A DNA stretch of 64,000 nt from Steromphala cineraria. Lineage: Eukaryota; Mollusca; Gastropoda; Trochida; Trochidae. Location: NCBI GenBank assembly GCA_916613615.1, contig OU744724.1, positions 31,269,452 to 31,333,451 of the forward strand, in the 5' to 3' direction. Positions 14,037-26,944 of this stretch are shown piece after piece (position 1 is the stretch's first letter; each line of letters begins with the position of its first letter). The notes under the pieces are model-generated. The model was not told the origin of the DNA and searched no databases. It worked only from the letters and a program-made list of their open reading frames with translations. The translations under genes were made by a program, and so were the position numbers.

Positions 14037-14042
14037 AATAAA
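14037..14042 (+). terminator. Candidate distal polyadenylation signal (AATAAA)
   Basis: This is the last canonical AATAAA before base composition changes and repeats become frequent. A T/G-rich stretch follows at about 14070-14090, as expected of a downstream element. Earlier signals could equally be used. Confidence 0.3.
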
Positions 14043-14748
14043 ACTCTGTCCAGGACAACGTATATAACACGCTTTTTTGTCTTCTGTTTACGAGTTCCCC
14101 CCTCTTGTCCTGTGTGAATATTGGGTAAACCAGAACCCTAATCTCAGAATAGTGTCAAGGCTCCGGGACTATGAAATGATTTGTCATTTTTTTCGTAGAA
14201 CAAAATTTGCTGTCATTCATTTGAGTTTAATTTTTGTTAATCATATGTACAAAACGCATTCAAGAAAATTACCATAGAATGAAAATGATATTACTAAAAT
14301 TTCATGATCCCGTAGCATTGACAAAGTAAGACTTTTTACGATGCATAAATGTTGAATATTAAGGTGCCCCTTACCCTTGCTTGTTGAGTATATGTAACAT
14401 TACTCTGTCTTCTTTGAATTTGATAAGTGAATACTAAAAATGAATGCAAATGTCCGGAAACCTGATGCCCTCTTCTCATAAATGATATTGAAACGTTACC
14501 GCATCGTTTAACAGCCTCTCTGCTGACATTGATATCCATGGTTTTCCACAACGGTTGAAATATGCATGATCTGTGATTTTCGATCTCCTGTATAACTACA
14601 AAATTTAAAGAAAAACAAGTGCCTGAATGACATCTTATTTTATTGTGAGAAACACGTTTCGGTTTGTATACTTACTCCCATCAATAATTTGATAGAGGAC
14701 ATGTTTCTACTCTGACGTAAGTAATAGATATGCCCACACTTATCGCTA

Positions 14749-14811
14749 AATACACCACCTGTTTGGGTCTCGGAGGCGTAGCGGAGACACGGTTCGAACA
14801 GGAGATGTATT
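14749..14811. repeat. Imperfect 63-bp hairpin
   Basis: AATACACCACCTGTT pairs with AACAGGAGATGTATT (13 of 15 positions), and an inner GTCTC/GAGAC pair closes the stem further. No direct repeats flank it, so its origin is unknown. Confidence 0.5.
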
Positions 14812-15071
14812 GAGTGTTACACCGAGGAAGAGGGGAGGGGGGATATATCTGACTTTTACCCCACTCCGGTCGAGCTCCTCCATCTATAGTTGTCTTGACC
14901 TTACCATATCATTGGAATATCTACCTTACTCCTCTTATTGCGGTTTAAACTATATACTTACTTCATTACATTAAAACTTTGTACAAACTAGTACCTATAC
15001 ATCAGTTTATAGGGAAAATAACAATATAGATATTACACAACAGAAATTACCTCGCCTGTATCAATCCTCTG

Positions 15072-15105
15072 TAGCTCAGTTGATAAGGTTGCCGGGTTCG
15101 AATCC
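15072..15105 (+). pseudogene. tRNA-like fragment with A and B boxes
   Basis: TAGCTCAGTTG (15072-15082) matches the RNA polymerase III A box and GGTTCGAATCC (15095-15105) the B box. Only 12 bases separate them, so the anticodon arm is missing. This is a deleted tRNA pseudogene or SINE head, not a functional tRNA. Confidence 0.5.
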
Positions 15106-15634
15106 AAGTTTCATTTATAATTGTCAAAAATAGTATTACAATTTCATTGATTTGTCGATATAAATTATCTGCATCTGACAAAGTTTAGGCTTGCAATAAA
15201 AAGTAAGTTTATAAGAAAAGTAGAAATGAATCGGTCAGTACAACTATACTTATAACAAAGGAAACCATAGCAACGAAACCGGAAATGAGTTATAAAGAAT
15301 AATTTTACTCGGTAATGGAAAGAATAAAGTATTCCAGTAAATTTGCTTTTATGGTTTCCTCTTTTTTTTAACGCTCTTCGAAGATTTGTCAAATCCATCA
15401 CTTTGCATAGAAAATTACATATCAACAAATCTTATACTTAATTGTGTTTATGCTGATTAATATTTTAACGTTGAAAGATATGTTTTTAAGTCTCCCGAGA
15501 CGTCACATTTTCACAAGCGTCGCAGGGTAACTGCCAGTATTCAAACTTTTATCCGTCCTTTCAGAACAACCTTAAGACACGATTGAAGTTTTGATCATCA
15601 AAGTTTACGAATTTTACAATAATAGTTTTCTTAA

Positions 15635-15900
15635 AGGGGCAGACAAACGTTTTTTGAAAATTTTACATTTTAAAATCTTCCTTTATAATTTTACGTTAAT
15701 GCTTAATGTACTATTTATTTATATACAGGACAAATTATAAAGATTCACATAAGTCAAGTGGCGGCCATTTTGTTGTGAACACCTTTAATTCATTTTGTGT
15801 AAGAAAAGGGAATCGCGTGGCTTAGCTTTACATTATATATTTGATTTATTACTGCTTCATTAAGTTTAAATACATTGTCTTTCAGTTAGAACCATTAGTT
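15635..15900 (+). mobile_element. TTAA-type MITE, family K1, copy 1 (3' truncated)
   Basis: It begins with AGGGGCAG directly after TTAA (15631-15634) and shares its interior with four other copies in the window, including the GGCGGCCATTTTGTTGTGAA block near 15761 and the TTGTCTTTCAGTT block near 15877. The right terminus is missing; the sequence passes into a different repeat near 15900-15940. Confidence 0.75.
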
Positions 15901-15924
15901 TTTATATGCTTATGAGTCTGCACC

Positions 15925-16270
15925 CTCAAATAGGTTTTAAAGGTGTGCCCCCTCTGACCCTTATTATGGACCACAGGTTCACAAAAGCTACAATTTATAA
16001 TCCTCACTAGTAAAGGAGTCTGTACACAGTTTTTCAGCTTTCTAGGCCTTATGCTTCTGGAGCAGAAGATGAAAATAGGTTTTAAGGGTGTGGCCCCTGT
16101 GGCCCTTATTAGGGACCACAGGGTCACCAAAGCTACAAATTATAATCCTCACTAGTCAAGGAGTCTGTACACAAAGTTTCAGCTTTCTAGGGTTTATGCT
16201 TCTGGTGAAGAAGTCGAAATTCCACAAAGTTTACGGACGGATGGGCGGACGCCGGACATGCACCATGCCA
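15925..16270 (+). mobile_element. Helentron-like repeat fragment with two ~145-bp units
   Basis: Two tandem units start with TGTGNCCCC near 15944 and 16089. They match the nine-unit array at 44.2-45.5 kb, including the AAGGAGTCTGYACACA and GAAGATGAAAATAGGTTTT blocks and the final TTTACGGACGG with CATGCCATGCC. The GATGAGCT terminal hairpin of the larger copy is absent, so this is a partial copy. Confidence 0.7.
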
Positions 16271-16289
16271 TGCCAAAATAACTAAAATG

Positions 16290-17935
16290 ACGGTTTGATG
16301 AACGGACACCAGAAACAAAGGTCTACTCGACCTTTCAACATTGACATTTATTTGACGGTTGACGTTAACAAACTTGTCTCTTATGATATGATATCTTCAT
16401 TTAAGTGCAGTAAAATGTTAATGAGGTTTGACGTATTTACATGAAAACTGTTGCAGTGTACATGCCTTGGGTTTTTGAAGTATATCAAAATACAGATTAT
16501 AATATTATACAGTTATATTAACATTAACATGTAGAAGCAAATGATAAAACTGAAGCCAACAAAAAAATATACCATTTTGTAATAATTCTATTCAAACAAC
16601 AGAAAACGATATAAGTTTAAGATAAAGAACCACATTTAAATGAACCATTTCTTAAAACAATCAAATATAAAACTGGAAACAGAATAACAGAAATACAGCA
16701 TAATGCCACTCACATGTGCCAAATGTTACCAATAGTGTCCACTGTTCGAAAAGTTTCAAATATTGCGGGAGAGTATCATTTTAGAGCTAATCGATGTTGA
16801 ATAGTGACAAAAAGGAAGGCATGAGGTCTCAAAAACCGGACAACGACGCGCATCAGTCAACGTAATTTTGGAAACTTACCTAAAGCAGTCAGAATGACAG
16901 TAACGAGTTGACACTGTTTGACAGTTTTAAAAATAACATTCCCAATAACTGGACAAGTGATTTCGGCTTCTGCGAATATATATGAATGTTTTTTATATAT
17001 TTTCATTGAAAACAAGAAATTTTCATATGTTTTCCATTTGGGAATGAATGTGTGAGATTTTTTAAAATCTATATCATCAATTGTGGTACTTACAGGTGCA
17101 TAAAAAAGCTAAAATGTAATTGTTAAAAATCACGAGGTAGTATATTAAGAGAGCAGGGTTCAACAATTTTGCTTGCCAGTCTTTCGTTTTAAATCGTTTT
17201 ACTCAATGACGATAAATAAGTTTACATTTTTTAATAATGACATAGACTTAACGTTAAAGTATGTCGATTTGTGAGTTATTCAATTTCACCACGTTAATTA
17301 AAAACATTACTGTTATTCGTAAAGGGCTATTCATTTAACCACCATATTGAAATAAGCCATAGATATCAGACCAAGAAAGGCATGGCCTGAAAAGAATCTG
17401 TAAAACAGGCAAACCATTTTCATTTAAAAAATCATAATTCTGTTACGCATATATGAATTGACGTCATCAAAATACATATTCCATATTCATATCTACAATT
17501 AGTCAATGGATCCAAAAGACCTTCACTGAATAAAAATATGTATGTGTATAGTTGATCTTTCTGATGCTAATACCGATGTGATTATTGAGCCAAGTCTTGT
17601 TATGTTACACTGGCCACACAAAAACTTCACCTGTTTGTCCAATAAGGTAAAGGTGAAAAAAGTGGCCTTTCAACTTCCGGGATGTTCATCTGAATATTCA
17701 TCCATGTCACATGTTGATGATTTTTACGTGTCGATTCTCGCTTATGCTCTGCACACACACGTGCCCGCCTACACGCATCTATATCATATATCCACAACAA
17801 GCATCTGTCATTTCAAGTGTTTAAGTATTTAAATGTTTCATCACAGTGGATTCATGTGATGAACTTCTGTTTAGTAAATGCATCTTTATTCCGAAAAATA
17901 TATTATTTTGATTGTCTGTTGTACTGAACAAACAT
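16290..17935. other. Non-coding stretch without recognised features
   Basis: AT-rich, with only short open frames that resemble no known protein. No repeat, RNA gene or clear regulatory cluster was seen. Confidence 0.6.
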
Positions 17936-18460
17936 TGTGCTTCTATTCAACCAACATTGTGTTTGTATTCTGCCAACATTATATAAGTATTCAACCAACA
18001 ATATTCAACCAACATTGTGTTTGTATTCAACCAACATTATATAAGTATTCAACCAACAATATTCAACCAACATTGTGTTTGTATTCAACCAACATTATAT
18101 AAGTATTCAACCAACAATATTCAACCAACATTGTGTTTGTATTCAACCAACATTATATAAGTATTCAACCAACAATATTCAACCAACATTGTGTTTGTAT
18201 TCAACCAACATTACATAAGTATTCAACCAACAATATTCAGCTAACATTGTGTCTGTATTCAACCAACATTGTATTAGTATTTAACCAAAAATATTGTCTG
18301 TATTCAACCAACATTGTATATTCAACTCTATGACTGTATTCAACCATCAATGTATTTATGTCTAACCAACAATGTACTTGTATTCAACCGACAATGAATT
18401 TGTATTCAACCGACAGTTTTTTACTCCACAATGTGCCTGTATTCAACCAAAAATTTGTAT
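17935..18460. repeat. 58-bp minisatellite built from TATTCAACCAACA subunits
   Basis: About four regular 58-bp units run from 17940 to about 18235 (period measured from 18001 to 18059), followed by increasingly diverged units to about 18460. Each unit holds three TATTCAACCAACA-type subrepeats. Because 58 is not a multiple of three, the open frames through it cycle through reading frames and repeat QPT/NQH; they are not genes. Confidence 0.9.
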
Positions 18461-18735
18461 GTCCATTCAAAACATCTACAATTGTTCAAAAATTAGTTTA
18501 TGCAGATACATTAAATGTATCTTTATTTATACGACACTGTTTCAATATTTATAGAAATACTAAAAAGACCTCTAGAATGTTGTACATAATGATATAATTA
18601 TATTTTTATATTTATTCTTCCAGAAGATAACATAAGCGTTTTAAAATCTTTCAAACACGAACCAAAAGGCAAGGAAGTATTCAGAAACTTTGGGCCAAAA
18701 GTTTTTATCTAAATATTGTGTTCTAAGCTTAAACA

Positions 18736-18832
18736 CAAATCTTATTAAAATATGATCCATATTCCAAGTATTACACTACGCTACGCATCTGCGTAACATA
18801 GTGAAGGATTCTTATGACTTTGAATGAGATTG
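18736..18832. mobile_element. Palindromic MITE, family P, decayed copy
   Basis: An AATCTTATTAAAATAT-like left end faces a diverged AATGAGATTG right end around a central hairpin of CACTACGCTACGCA and TGCGTAACATAGTG. Layout and sequence match the 90-bp element at 41870-41959. No target duplication remains. Confidence 0.55.
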
Positions 18833-18839
18833 ACAGTCA

Positions 18840-20029
18840 TGTAAACACCAACTTCCAAATGCCTGTTAAGTACCGTGTTTTCATTTTTTTAAACATAGAA
18901 ATTATAAAAGTGACGGGTTTTAGCTATATAATAACGGCAAATTAAACATTTATATAAAATGGTTATACGTTGAAAGTGCCCACAGTCTGATTTTCATAAC
19001 AAGTTCGTTTTCAATTATGACTTGTAGGACAATGTAATAGGGCAATCTCAGGTTTCAGTCGACATCAACAGTTGTCCGAAAGTCACCACGCCATGATACA
19101 TAAAACTTTTTTCAGTATGATTCGTTTTTTTTAAACTAGTTTTTCAAAGGAACAAGGTATATTTTGAACGAGTATACAAAAACAGTTCAAAGACAGATTC
19201 GAAAATGAATAGATTTTGACCGAAGAACAAACACATGTTGTTCCCTTCGCAAAAACGCCTTCCGTTTGGCGGGTTAACTAAAATATTGGTTAGGCGGGCA
19301 AAAAACATTCAGAGGAAATAATGATACGACTTAGATACGATTCTTAAAAATCTTGAAATAATCCCTGGACCAATTTTGGTCGAAATTGGACGGTTCCTGG
19401 TCAATTACCCGCTAAAAAACAATGCTGAAGTGGCACCGAGATTTGCTCAGGCGGAATAATACAACGTCTTGGGGAAGTGAAGCAACGGAAGCGGAAACAC
19501 ATGCCTAATCACGCAGTTGACCATTGCGCTATCCGCGAGATCAAAGTGCGGCATGTGTCCTCCGCCAGAGTTGTTCATTACGTATTGATCGTGCAAGACT
19601 TTCTCTGCCCTCCCCCTCCCCCCACTGAGGAACGCAGAACCCGGAAATAAGTGGTCAATCCATCCCCGTGCAATAGGCTACGCTGACTTGGTTTCTTTCC
19701 TCCGAGTTAAAGTGACTTGAGTCAGGGAATGGATATCACATTAACAATAAGACGACCAACTCAATAAACTGCTAGTGCCATGGATGCCAAAACGAGATTT
19801 CTTTATATCTTGCCTCAGTGATATACTCTGATACTTGCATTACCAAATGAGTCGGAGTTCGTTCCAAGCTGCAGTATAGTTTCTGCTAACATTGTTCGAT
19901 AACGCTGCAGCACAAACCCTCAAAACCGACATCCGTCTAATCCAACATTTCATTTACAACGGCACATCTATTTGATCACAATAATGTGTTTGTTAAAAAG
20001 AAACAACCCGAGACCGTTCTAAACTGTAT
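18840..20029. other. Non-coding stretch, partly GC-richer
   Basis: No gene. Between about 19430 and 19720 GC rises and a minus-strand A-box-like motif (TAGCGCAATGG, about 19525-19535) occurs without a B box. The function is unknown. Confidence 0.5.
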
Positions 20030-20039
20030 AGGTGTTGTC

Positions 20040-20305
20040 CAGTCTAAGTAAACCTAGCCTCACTATTATCCGTTACACTGCTATACTGAGTCTAGAATGG
20101 CTTGGTTGAGAGTCGCGTCAGCCCACGTGACCAAGTTGACCAATCAGAACTGATCTTACCAAGCCACAATAGTGTGCCTTCGCACGTATAACGTTGGAGG
20201 GTCATAAGTCGCAGAAAGGTCGGCTGACGCGACCCTCAACCAGACCTTTCTAGACTCAGTATAGCAGTGTAACGGATAATAGTGAGGCTAGGTTTACTTA
20301 GACTG
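20040..20305. mobile_element. MULE-like MITE, family M, full copy with 10-bp target duplication
   Basis: The 266-bp element starts CAGTCTAAGTAAACCTAGCC and ends in its reverse complement. The first 58 bases match perfectly in inverted orientation, and the repeat extends to about 84 bases with four mismatches. It is flanked by a perfect 10-bp direct repeat AGGTGTTGTC at 20030-20039 and 20306-20315. Long inverted repeats and 9-11-bp duplications are typical of Mutator-like elements. It has no coding capacity, so it is non-autonomous. Confidence 0.9.
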
Positions 20306-20319
20306 AGGTGTTGTCCGGC

Positions 20320-23300
20320 CTAAATTGATGACACATTAGAGGGTAGCCGCCACCGTCTTTAAACGAAATTAAACTTCTGAAATCTTTTAGAATTAAAATC
20401 TTATATAAATCTCATTTAAATCTCCAATTCAATACAGGTTCAATCTTATTTTAATATGATAGCATCTTATGTGTGATAGCTTTCATTGACTAATATTTAG
20501 ACTCAGAAGTATCTTCTTCAATATCGATAATACTTTTAATCAATTCATATACACGTAACAGAAAGGGGGCCCAGAGGGTGCTTTAACTAGAGCTGGGTAA
20601 TCTAGACTTGCTATACTCTTATAGACTGGGTTGGTCGTCAAGTGAATATTTTTGCTCTAGGGTCTTGACGACAGACTAGGCTTTCCATGACTCAATAAGA
20701 CTTGTTATATTCTAAGAATACACAATAAACATTTCAAAAACTACTGTTGTGTATTGTAATGAATCAAATAAAATCATCATGTCTGGTAAATAAAACAATT
20801 ACTGACCATATGTGCAAGGTCGACAAATCATGGATCAACCCAATATGAAGTCAATACTTGTTTTATTTTATGAAAACGTTTTTTTTTTAATTTTGTTCTT
20901 CACGTGGGCACAATGGACAATGGAACCCTATAGTCCAAGCAATAGTCTCTTACCAATGGTTAAGCGTTTCATATCCATAGCGTGAAACGACAAACAAACC
21001 GCTTGAGACTTATTAAAGTCATGACACATGAATCAAAATTACATGAAATTTGTATAACAATAAATAGGTGTATAAACAAGGATGACCCCATGAATTTCGC
21101 TTCCGCTGAAAACCCCATGAATTTCAAGATTAAACAATGGCAAAACCGAAACTGACAATACAATTATCTATAATTTTTGCGATTCCACCAATCGCTTATC
21201 TATTAAATATGTTTGTTGACGTCACGCAGAAAGTCAAAATTTAGAAGTGGTCCCTGAAGTGAAAGATTTTGATTAAGACTGAAAACCTAACTATTTGAAC
21301 TAAATACCATGGTAAAATGTTTATAAATTTGAAGGTTTGAAATTTTGAAAGAGAAATTGATAAACATATATGTATATCTGATGTGCTTTATTTAAAAAGA
21401 AGAAGCGATTAATCGCTCATTTTTAGCGAATAATTGTTTGCAAAGCACCCCAACTAAACGTCAACGCGATGACTTTGTCGTTAATTTATATTGTCGTCTC
21501 CTCTTCTTTAGGGCGAATGAAACGCAATGACCTCGCACGTGGTGACCCTTCACCCAAGGGAATTGTAATTTGTCATAATTTGATCTTTGTAAATTTCTTT
21601 TTGATCTGGATCAAACAAAATGTGTATGCTTTATTACTAAATCTTTTAGCTTTTCAGCTAAACGTGACAATAGCGAACTTACTCGAGTATTCATTCTACT
21701 TAAGACAATGACACTCGAAAGTACAATAAGCAATTTTGAATAATAATAATAATTTGTGTTATTTATTTCCCCGAATACGTATTCATTCTATTAAGAAAAT
21801 GTAAAATGTGTACTTTTTTTCTCTCGGAAACTACAAATTCACAAACCATTTTCAAATTACAAATGTCAATGTTTCATATCGTTATGAAAGTGCAATTATA
21901 TATTCTGTCTAAAGTGTGCTTCTAAAATTAGAATATTTTGTTTGACCATAAATATTATCCAAAAAATGTTTTGTCCAAAGATTTCTTTTAATCAATTTCG
22001 TCTAAATTAATATGAACGTTAAAATTGTAATAAGTTTTTTTTCATCATTACGAATTGAAATATATGCAATAATTTCTTAGTGTTATAAAAAAATTATATT
22101 AACCATGTTTTGCGAAAACGGAAAAATCTACAAATCAAAACAACAGTTACAATCTTTCAACAGTTATTGCTGTCCATTAGTACCAATAGGTGAATCAATA
22201 AATAAGACCGTTGGGTCTGTATACCTTTTGGTATTGAACGAATACCTGAACTTGAGCAAAGTCTGTGAAGTGATTTGTTTGCACCATTAACTTCCTTGTA
22301 GTTTCAAGATGTCTTAAAGTTACATCTTTTAAGAGACCGATATCACATCACGGATCTTATACAAGCATAGGCTACTTTGATAACAGATTTTACGGGCGAC
22401 GGTGATGGACACCAGTCCATAAGTAAAGCATATTATAACCTAAGGTGGTTGGCTTCTAAACTAAGTGAAGAATCAATTTCCCTTATGAATTTATTCTACT
22501 TAGTAATTTCAAAACAATATGACAGCTACGACTTCCGAAATATCCTAGAATATTAAACAAATTAACTCATGCTCGTTATGCCCCTTGTTTATTCGTATCT
22601 CCTGACAATTTCGTGTTTCATAAGCATGCACTGAGACTTGGCCGTAGCTTTCGTAAGCAATGTTCATTTCTAAAAAGGCAAATGATTAAAAGAATTAAAT
22701 GGGAGTTTAATGCTTGGCAATTTTTCATCGCAGTAATAAATATCAATTTAATTGGAGCACCATTGCTACAGCCAGGTCATTGAAAATAGATGACGGTTAT
22801 CACTGCGCCAAACAGTGGACGAGTTTTCAAGAGGACTTCCACACTACAAATACCGCTCAGTGGTCGTTGAGCTAGGACTGACATGCAGTCAGTTCGTCGT
22901 GTTATGTTTTATTAGAAAGCGGTCCCTTTGGGACGTCACTTCCGGTTCAGAAAACACGGCAACCCTAAAACAAGACTGGCCCTGGGCTGTACGTACTGAC
23001 ACCTGTGGTGGGAAGAAATAAATACTCGTAATTTGTTTAAACTAAATCATCTGCCTAGATTCCTATGAGTTGTGGCATCGATCTGAACCAAAGCCCTTCC
23101 CTCAATCTGGACCTGTTCGCTGCGGACTCTCAATTTCAGCAAATGACGTAAAACCACCTAAGATAAAGAAATGCTCTAAAATGAAGCCATGACGCACACT
23201 AATTCGTCTCCGAAGACAGGTAAATTGCATGTGCAGCGGATGGATACAGCAAATGGACTACAGCTCGGAGCTTATTGCAGGATCAGCGAACCCCTCGGCG

Positions 23301-24100
23301 TTAGAAGTGTCATGACCCCCACACACCTGCCCTTACACCAGCCATCAAGCCCGCTCCCCTGTTGCGCATTACCTATCGATCTGAACGAGCTTTTCGCCAA
23401 TTTCTCCGCATTTGTCACCCGTGAGAGGTTGCCAGTCTATCTATCCTGACTTGTTACATGCCCACATGAGGAGTCGGTCCTTAGAGACGCTCTTCAAACT
23501 CGCTGAAATGTGCATTGTGGGTCGAACAGCGCCACGCCGTGGAGTTATTTCCCCTTTCCGTGTGGCTATTTCATCTAGTGTAAAAAGTTACGGTGAAAGT
23601 TTCCAAGTTAAAACCGAGTTATTTTAAATTTACTCATCCCCCTGAAGGTTTAGCATTCTAGTTGGCTGCAATCTTAGGAATATTGTACACTATGACAGGC
23701 AAGGTTTATGATACTTCACTTACCAAGTGCATGTACGATAAACAATGTTGGAACTAATGAGTAAAACCATGTTATTGCTGTAATATGCTAAAAGATTTAT
23801 CGTGTCGAGAAAATTTGAAGGGTAAAAATTATTGTTCATACAATAATGAGAGTAATAGAAACCATGTCCGATGACTATGATTGAGACCTTTCTTTTTTCC
23901 ATTTTAAATCATATAGACGAGTTGAGCTTAGGGAATGTGTGTTGCTTTTATGAATGAATAGTCTTATCACTAGTTGATATAATTGCTTGAAGAAAGCCCG
24001 AAAAGACAAAAATGAGGTTACTCGTGGAATCAGCTCGTAATTATGAATGATATGTGCAAGGCTCTTCCGTTGCACAAAACACTGTGGCGACCTTACTGCA
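20320..24100. other. Non-coding stretch with a GC-richer patch
   Basis: No recognised gene. A 9-bp GTCGTCAAG/CTTGACGAC inverted pair occurs around 20634-20672. From about 22790 to 23630 GC rises and motifs such as ACTTCCGG (ETS type) and GACGTCAC (CRE type) occur near 22932-22944. It could be a regulatory island; its open frames look random. Confidence 0.4.
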
Positions 24101-24107
24101 ATGTTAA

Positions 24108-24414
24108 AGGGTCAGTAGCACGGTTTTTGAAAGTTATTCACATAAAATTTTTCCACGAATAATGGTCCGTTAATGCTAAATTATCTTAATACACAAATCA
24201 TCCATTGTCAGAGAACAAATTATAAAGATTAAAGTCCGTTGGCGGCCATTTTTGTGTGAACACCTTTTATTCAAATTATGTACTGGCTGAACTTTACATT
24301 ATGTATTTGGAATATTACTGTCTAATTTAGTTTAAATATATTGTCTTTCAATTGGAACCATTATAATCATTTTCCTGACATCTTATATTCCCCCTTAAAA
24401 GTGCTTCTGCCCCT
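24108..24414 (+). mobile_element. TTAA-type MITE, family K1, copy 2
   Basis: The 307-bp element begins AGGGTCAGTAGCACGG after TTAA (24104-24107) and ends CTGCCCCT before TTAA (24415-24418). The interior shares the GGCGGCCATTTTTGTGTGAA block with the other copies. It has no coding capacity. Confidence 0.9.
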
Positions 24415-24419
24415 TTAAA

Positions 24420-26680
24420 TGACAATTCTATGTTTAACTTTAAAATGTGCAACTACCCTCAGATATTTTAGAGTTTTCTTTAGAAGCCTAAAGAAGTCTT
24501 TGACGTTTGATAAGATTCGATCTAATCCAAAACGCACTGAATCAAAATATCATATGATAATTTTCAGAAAGATAGTTGGATAGTTAAATAATATGTTTAT
24601 AACTCCGACCGCCTCTTATAACTTCTGGCTGTCAAGCTCTGTCCATTTCGTGACGTCATCAGCTTAGTCCTTTCTCGGTATCAATTTCAATTTGGCTGTT
24701 CGTTTATCCTCCCGCGTGATCGATTAAAGTTCTCAGTTGGTCTTGATAAGATAATAACAAGGCGTGAAATGAAGATCTGCCACAGTGCGCAGTATTACCC
24801 TACATCAATGACAAAATAAGAGCAAAAAACGCACTGGTATGAACTTTTTATAACGAAATCGTGATGATATGTCATTGAATTTCTTTTTGTTGAATAGTTT
24901 AGATCGATGATAAGTTAACGGTGTGGTTTTAAGAATTGAGGTCACACAATCACTACGTTTGTATTTGAAGGTTTCATTCCACTATCTGTATATGAAAAGC
25001 CTTGTTTATACTTATTTGAAACTGAATTATTAGCGTTTTCATAATACCTTGTTTATCCCTTCCAAAATCATTCCAACGATTTATTTTCTCTTTTGTTTTA
25101 AAACGTAACAACAAATAGCATATAAATCCAATTGGGATGCATGTTAACAGTTTCCGATGTATAGAATAAACAAAGAGTATACGGATAATGCAGTGAACAG
25201 TGACAACGTCAAAAGATCCTGACGATGGTCAAATATTTAGTTTACTTCACAAAAGAAGTTAGGGACATTATTTTTGTTACTAGTAATGATATTTTATTAA
25301 AGTATCAAAGTTCAACAGATAATGATTTATAATTTCGAAAATTTCATACAACTTTTCTTGTTTTTGACAAATCTACGAATAGCCCCATTAAAAAATGTAC
25401 TACCCTTTCATATAAAAAGTGAACATGAAACAAAGTAATGCAAGTTGACTGTAAACGTTTGAAGGATTAAAATTCAAATCAAGTTAAATTGTCCTGTAAT
25501 TAAATATATGAAAATGAAATTGATAAAAAACGATATCCGATTTATCAATGACAACTATTAAAAAATGGACAAATTTGATAATTCAAATCCTCACACATTT
25601 TGTTTGTATACACGCAAAAATCATTCTAATCGTATCCAAACTAAATAAGCCCGATAAGCCTTGTAAAACAGAACATATGAGATTGGTTGTCAATTAACAT
25701 ATTTTCAGAAACTTGAGAGCATCATCATACGACTTCTTCATCAGTCTAGGAAAATCTTGTTTCATTTTTTATCCTACATTTTATCAAAGCAATTTGATAG
25801 ATGATCCCGATGATTTTTTTCTGATGTCATTTAAACGGAGACAGTTATAATGCCTAGGAGCGGAAATTCAAACGATAAGATCGACGTTTGGTGTCATTTA
25901 CTGAAAAATACATGGTTTTAGTTACGATGGTCAGGTTTTACTGTTCCTGACAGAAGGTGAATAGTAATTTTAGTGTACATGTATTTGAATTGATTACGGG
26001 GTTGTCCAGCTACGATGAACGCCCTTAAAGAATAGAACCCGATGATCTCCGGTAGCAGATTGTATAGACTTATCACCATGATGGACATTTAATCTCTTGA
26101 AGACCGGTATTACTTTCTTTGATATAAAAAAACTATTTTAGATAAATTAATCTTTTAATCTTCATGAAATCTGGAAGTTTTAAGGACAATGGCAGTTAAT
26201 GGTATTATTTGAAATATTGCGAATTTGGACTTTGTCAAGGCATTATAAGGTTAATGATATCATTGGGGTGTAAATTTGGCGTCTTTTCAATTTCTATATT
26301 TGTAAACGATTTTCCTGAAATTTTAAATTTAGATTTACATACGATTTGATGTACAATTTGGTTAATACTTAATGGATATTAAACTAGATATGTGGTATTA
26401 TCCCTACCACAACCAATTACCAGATGTAATATTTCATAATCTTAGAAATAGCTGAACAATCCCCGTAAATTCTCTGAAATGGAACCAATGGAGTAACTTT
26501 TAGCTAACATAAAATTTGGATGGACGCGAAAAATATCTGTCTGGTTAAGCTACAGAAAAAAATGTCTTTTTATTCGAATTGGCGAGAGTGAAACCGTAAG
26601 TGAGAAAGGATGAAGTGAGACAATAGAGCTGGAATTTCCAACTTGACCCAGATATTAATAAATGTTGAGAAAAGTTCGGC
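24420..26680. other. Non-coding stretch without recognised features
   Basis: AT-rich, no plausible gene, no tandem structure and no mobile element seen. Confidence 0.6.
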
Positions 26681-26682
26681 TT

Positions 26683-26905
26683 GGTATGGGGTTTGAAGGA
26701 GTATAGTAAACGAGATTGTATATGATACAGAATATAGATACCAAAGTTCTATTGAAGCTTACTTGTATGGATGTTTAGAGGGTTTGGGCGGGAGTTTGGG
26801 ATTTGAAGGGGTAAAGTTAACGAGATTGATTGAATGTGATACAGGATAAAGATACCTAACTTCTATTGAAGCTGATTTGTATGGATGTGACAAATGGGAG
26901 GGTAT
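26683..26905. repeat. Two-unit tandem duplication, about 114 bp
   Basis: The block from GGTTTGAAGGAGTATAGTAAACGAGATT-like sequence through TTCTATTGAAGCT and TTGTATGGATG occurs at about 26690-26772 and again at about 26801-26887 with scattered changes. The TTCTATTGAAGCT anchors are 114 bp apart. Confidence 0.75.
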
Positions 26906-26944
26906 GTCGTGACGCTTTAGACAAGCTACAGAAAAAGTTATCAT

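Larger units (their letters stand above)
7753..14042 (+). other. Probable long 3' UTR / downstream flank of BCL11
   Basis: No gene is visible. The strand is strongly T-rich, as in the preceding transcript, and open frames are short and unlike known proteins. AATAAA signals occur at 9882, 12319, 12918, 13019 and 14037. A tandem 27-base duplication containing ATTGGCTG lies near 9020-9075, and TA-rich runs lie near 10950 and 12165. The true transcript end cannot be fixed without RNA data. Confidence 0.35.

Noticed and set aside
15072..15105. Functional tRNA gene
   Set aside because: A and B boxes are present, but the anticodon arm is missing and the boxes are only 12 bases apart.
17878..18597. 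NQH/QPT-repeat open frames
   Set aside because: They are translations of a 58-bp minisatellite whose length is not a multiple of three.
19510..19550. tRNA-like SINE head on the minus strand
   Set aside because: An A-box-like motif occurs, but there is no B box at the right distance.
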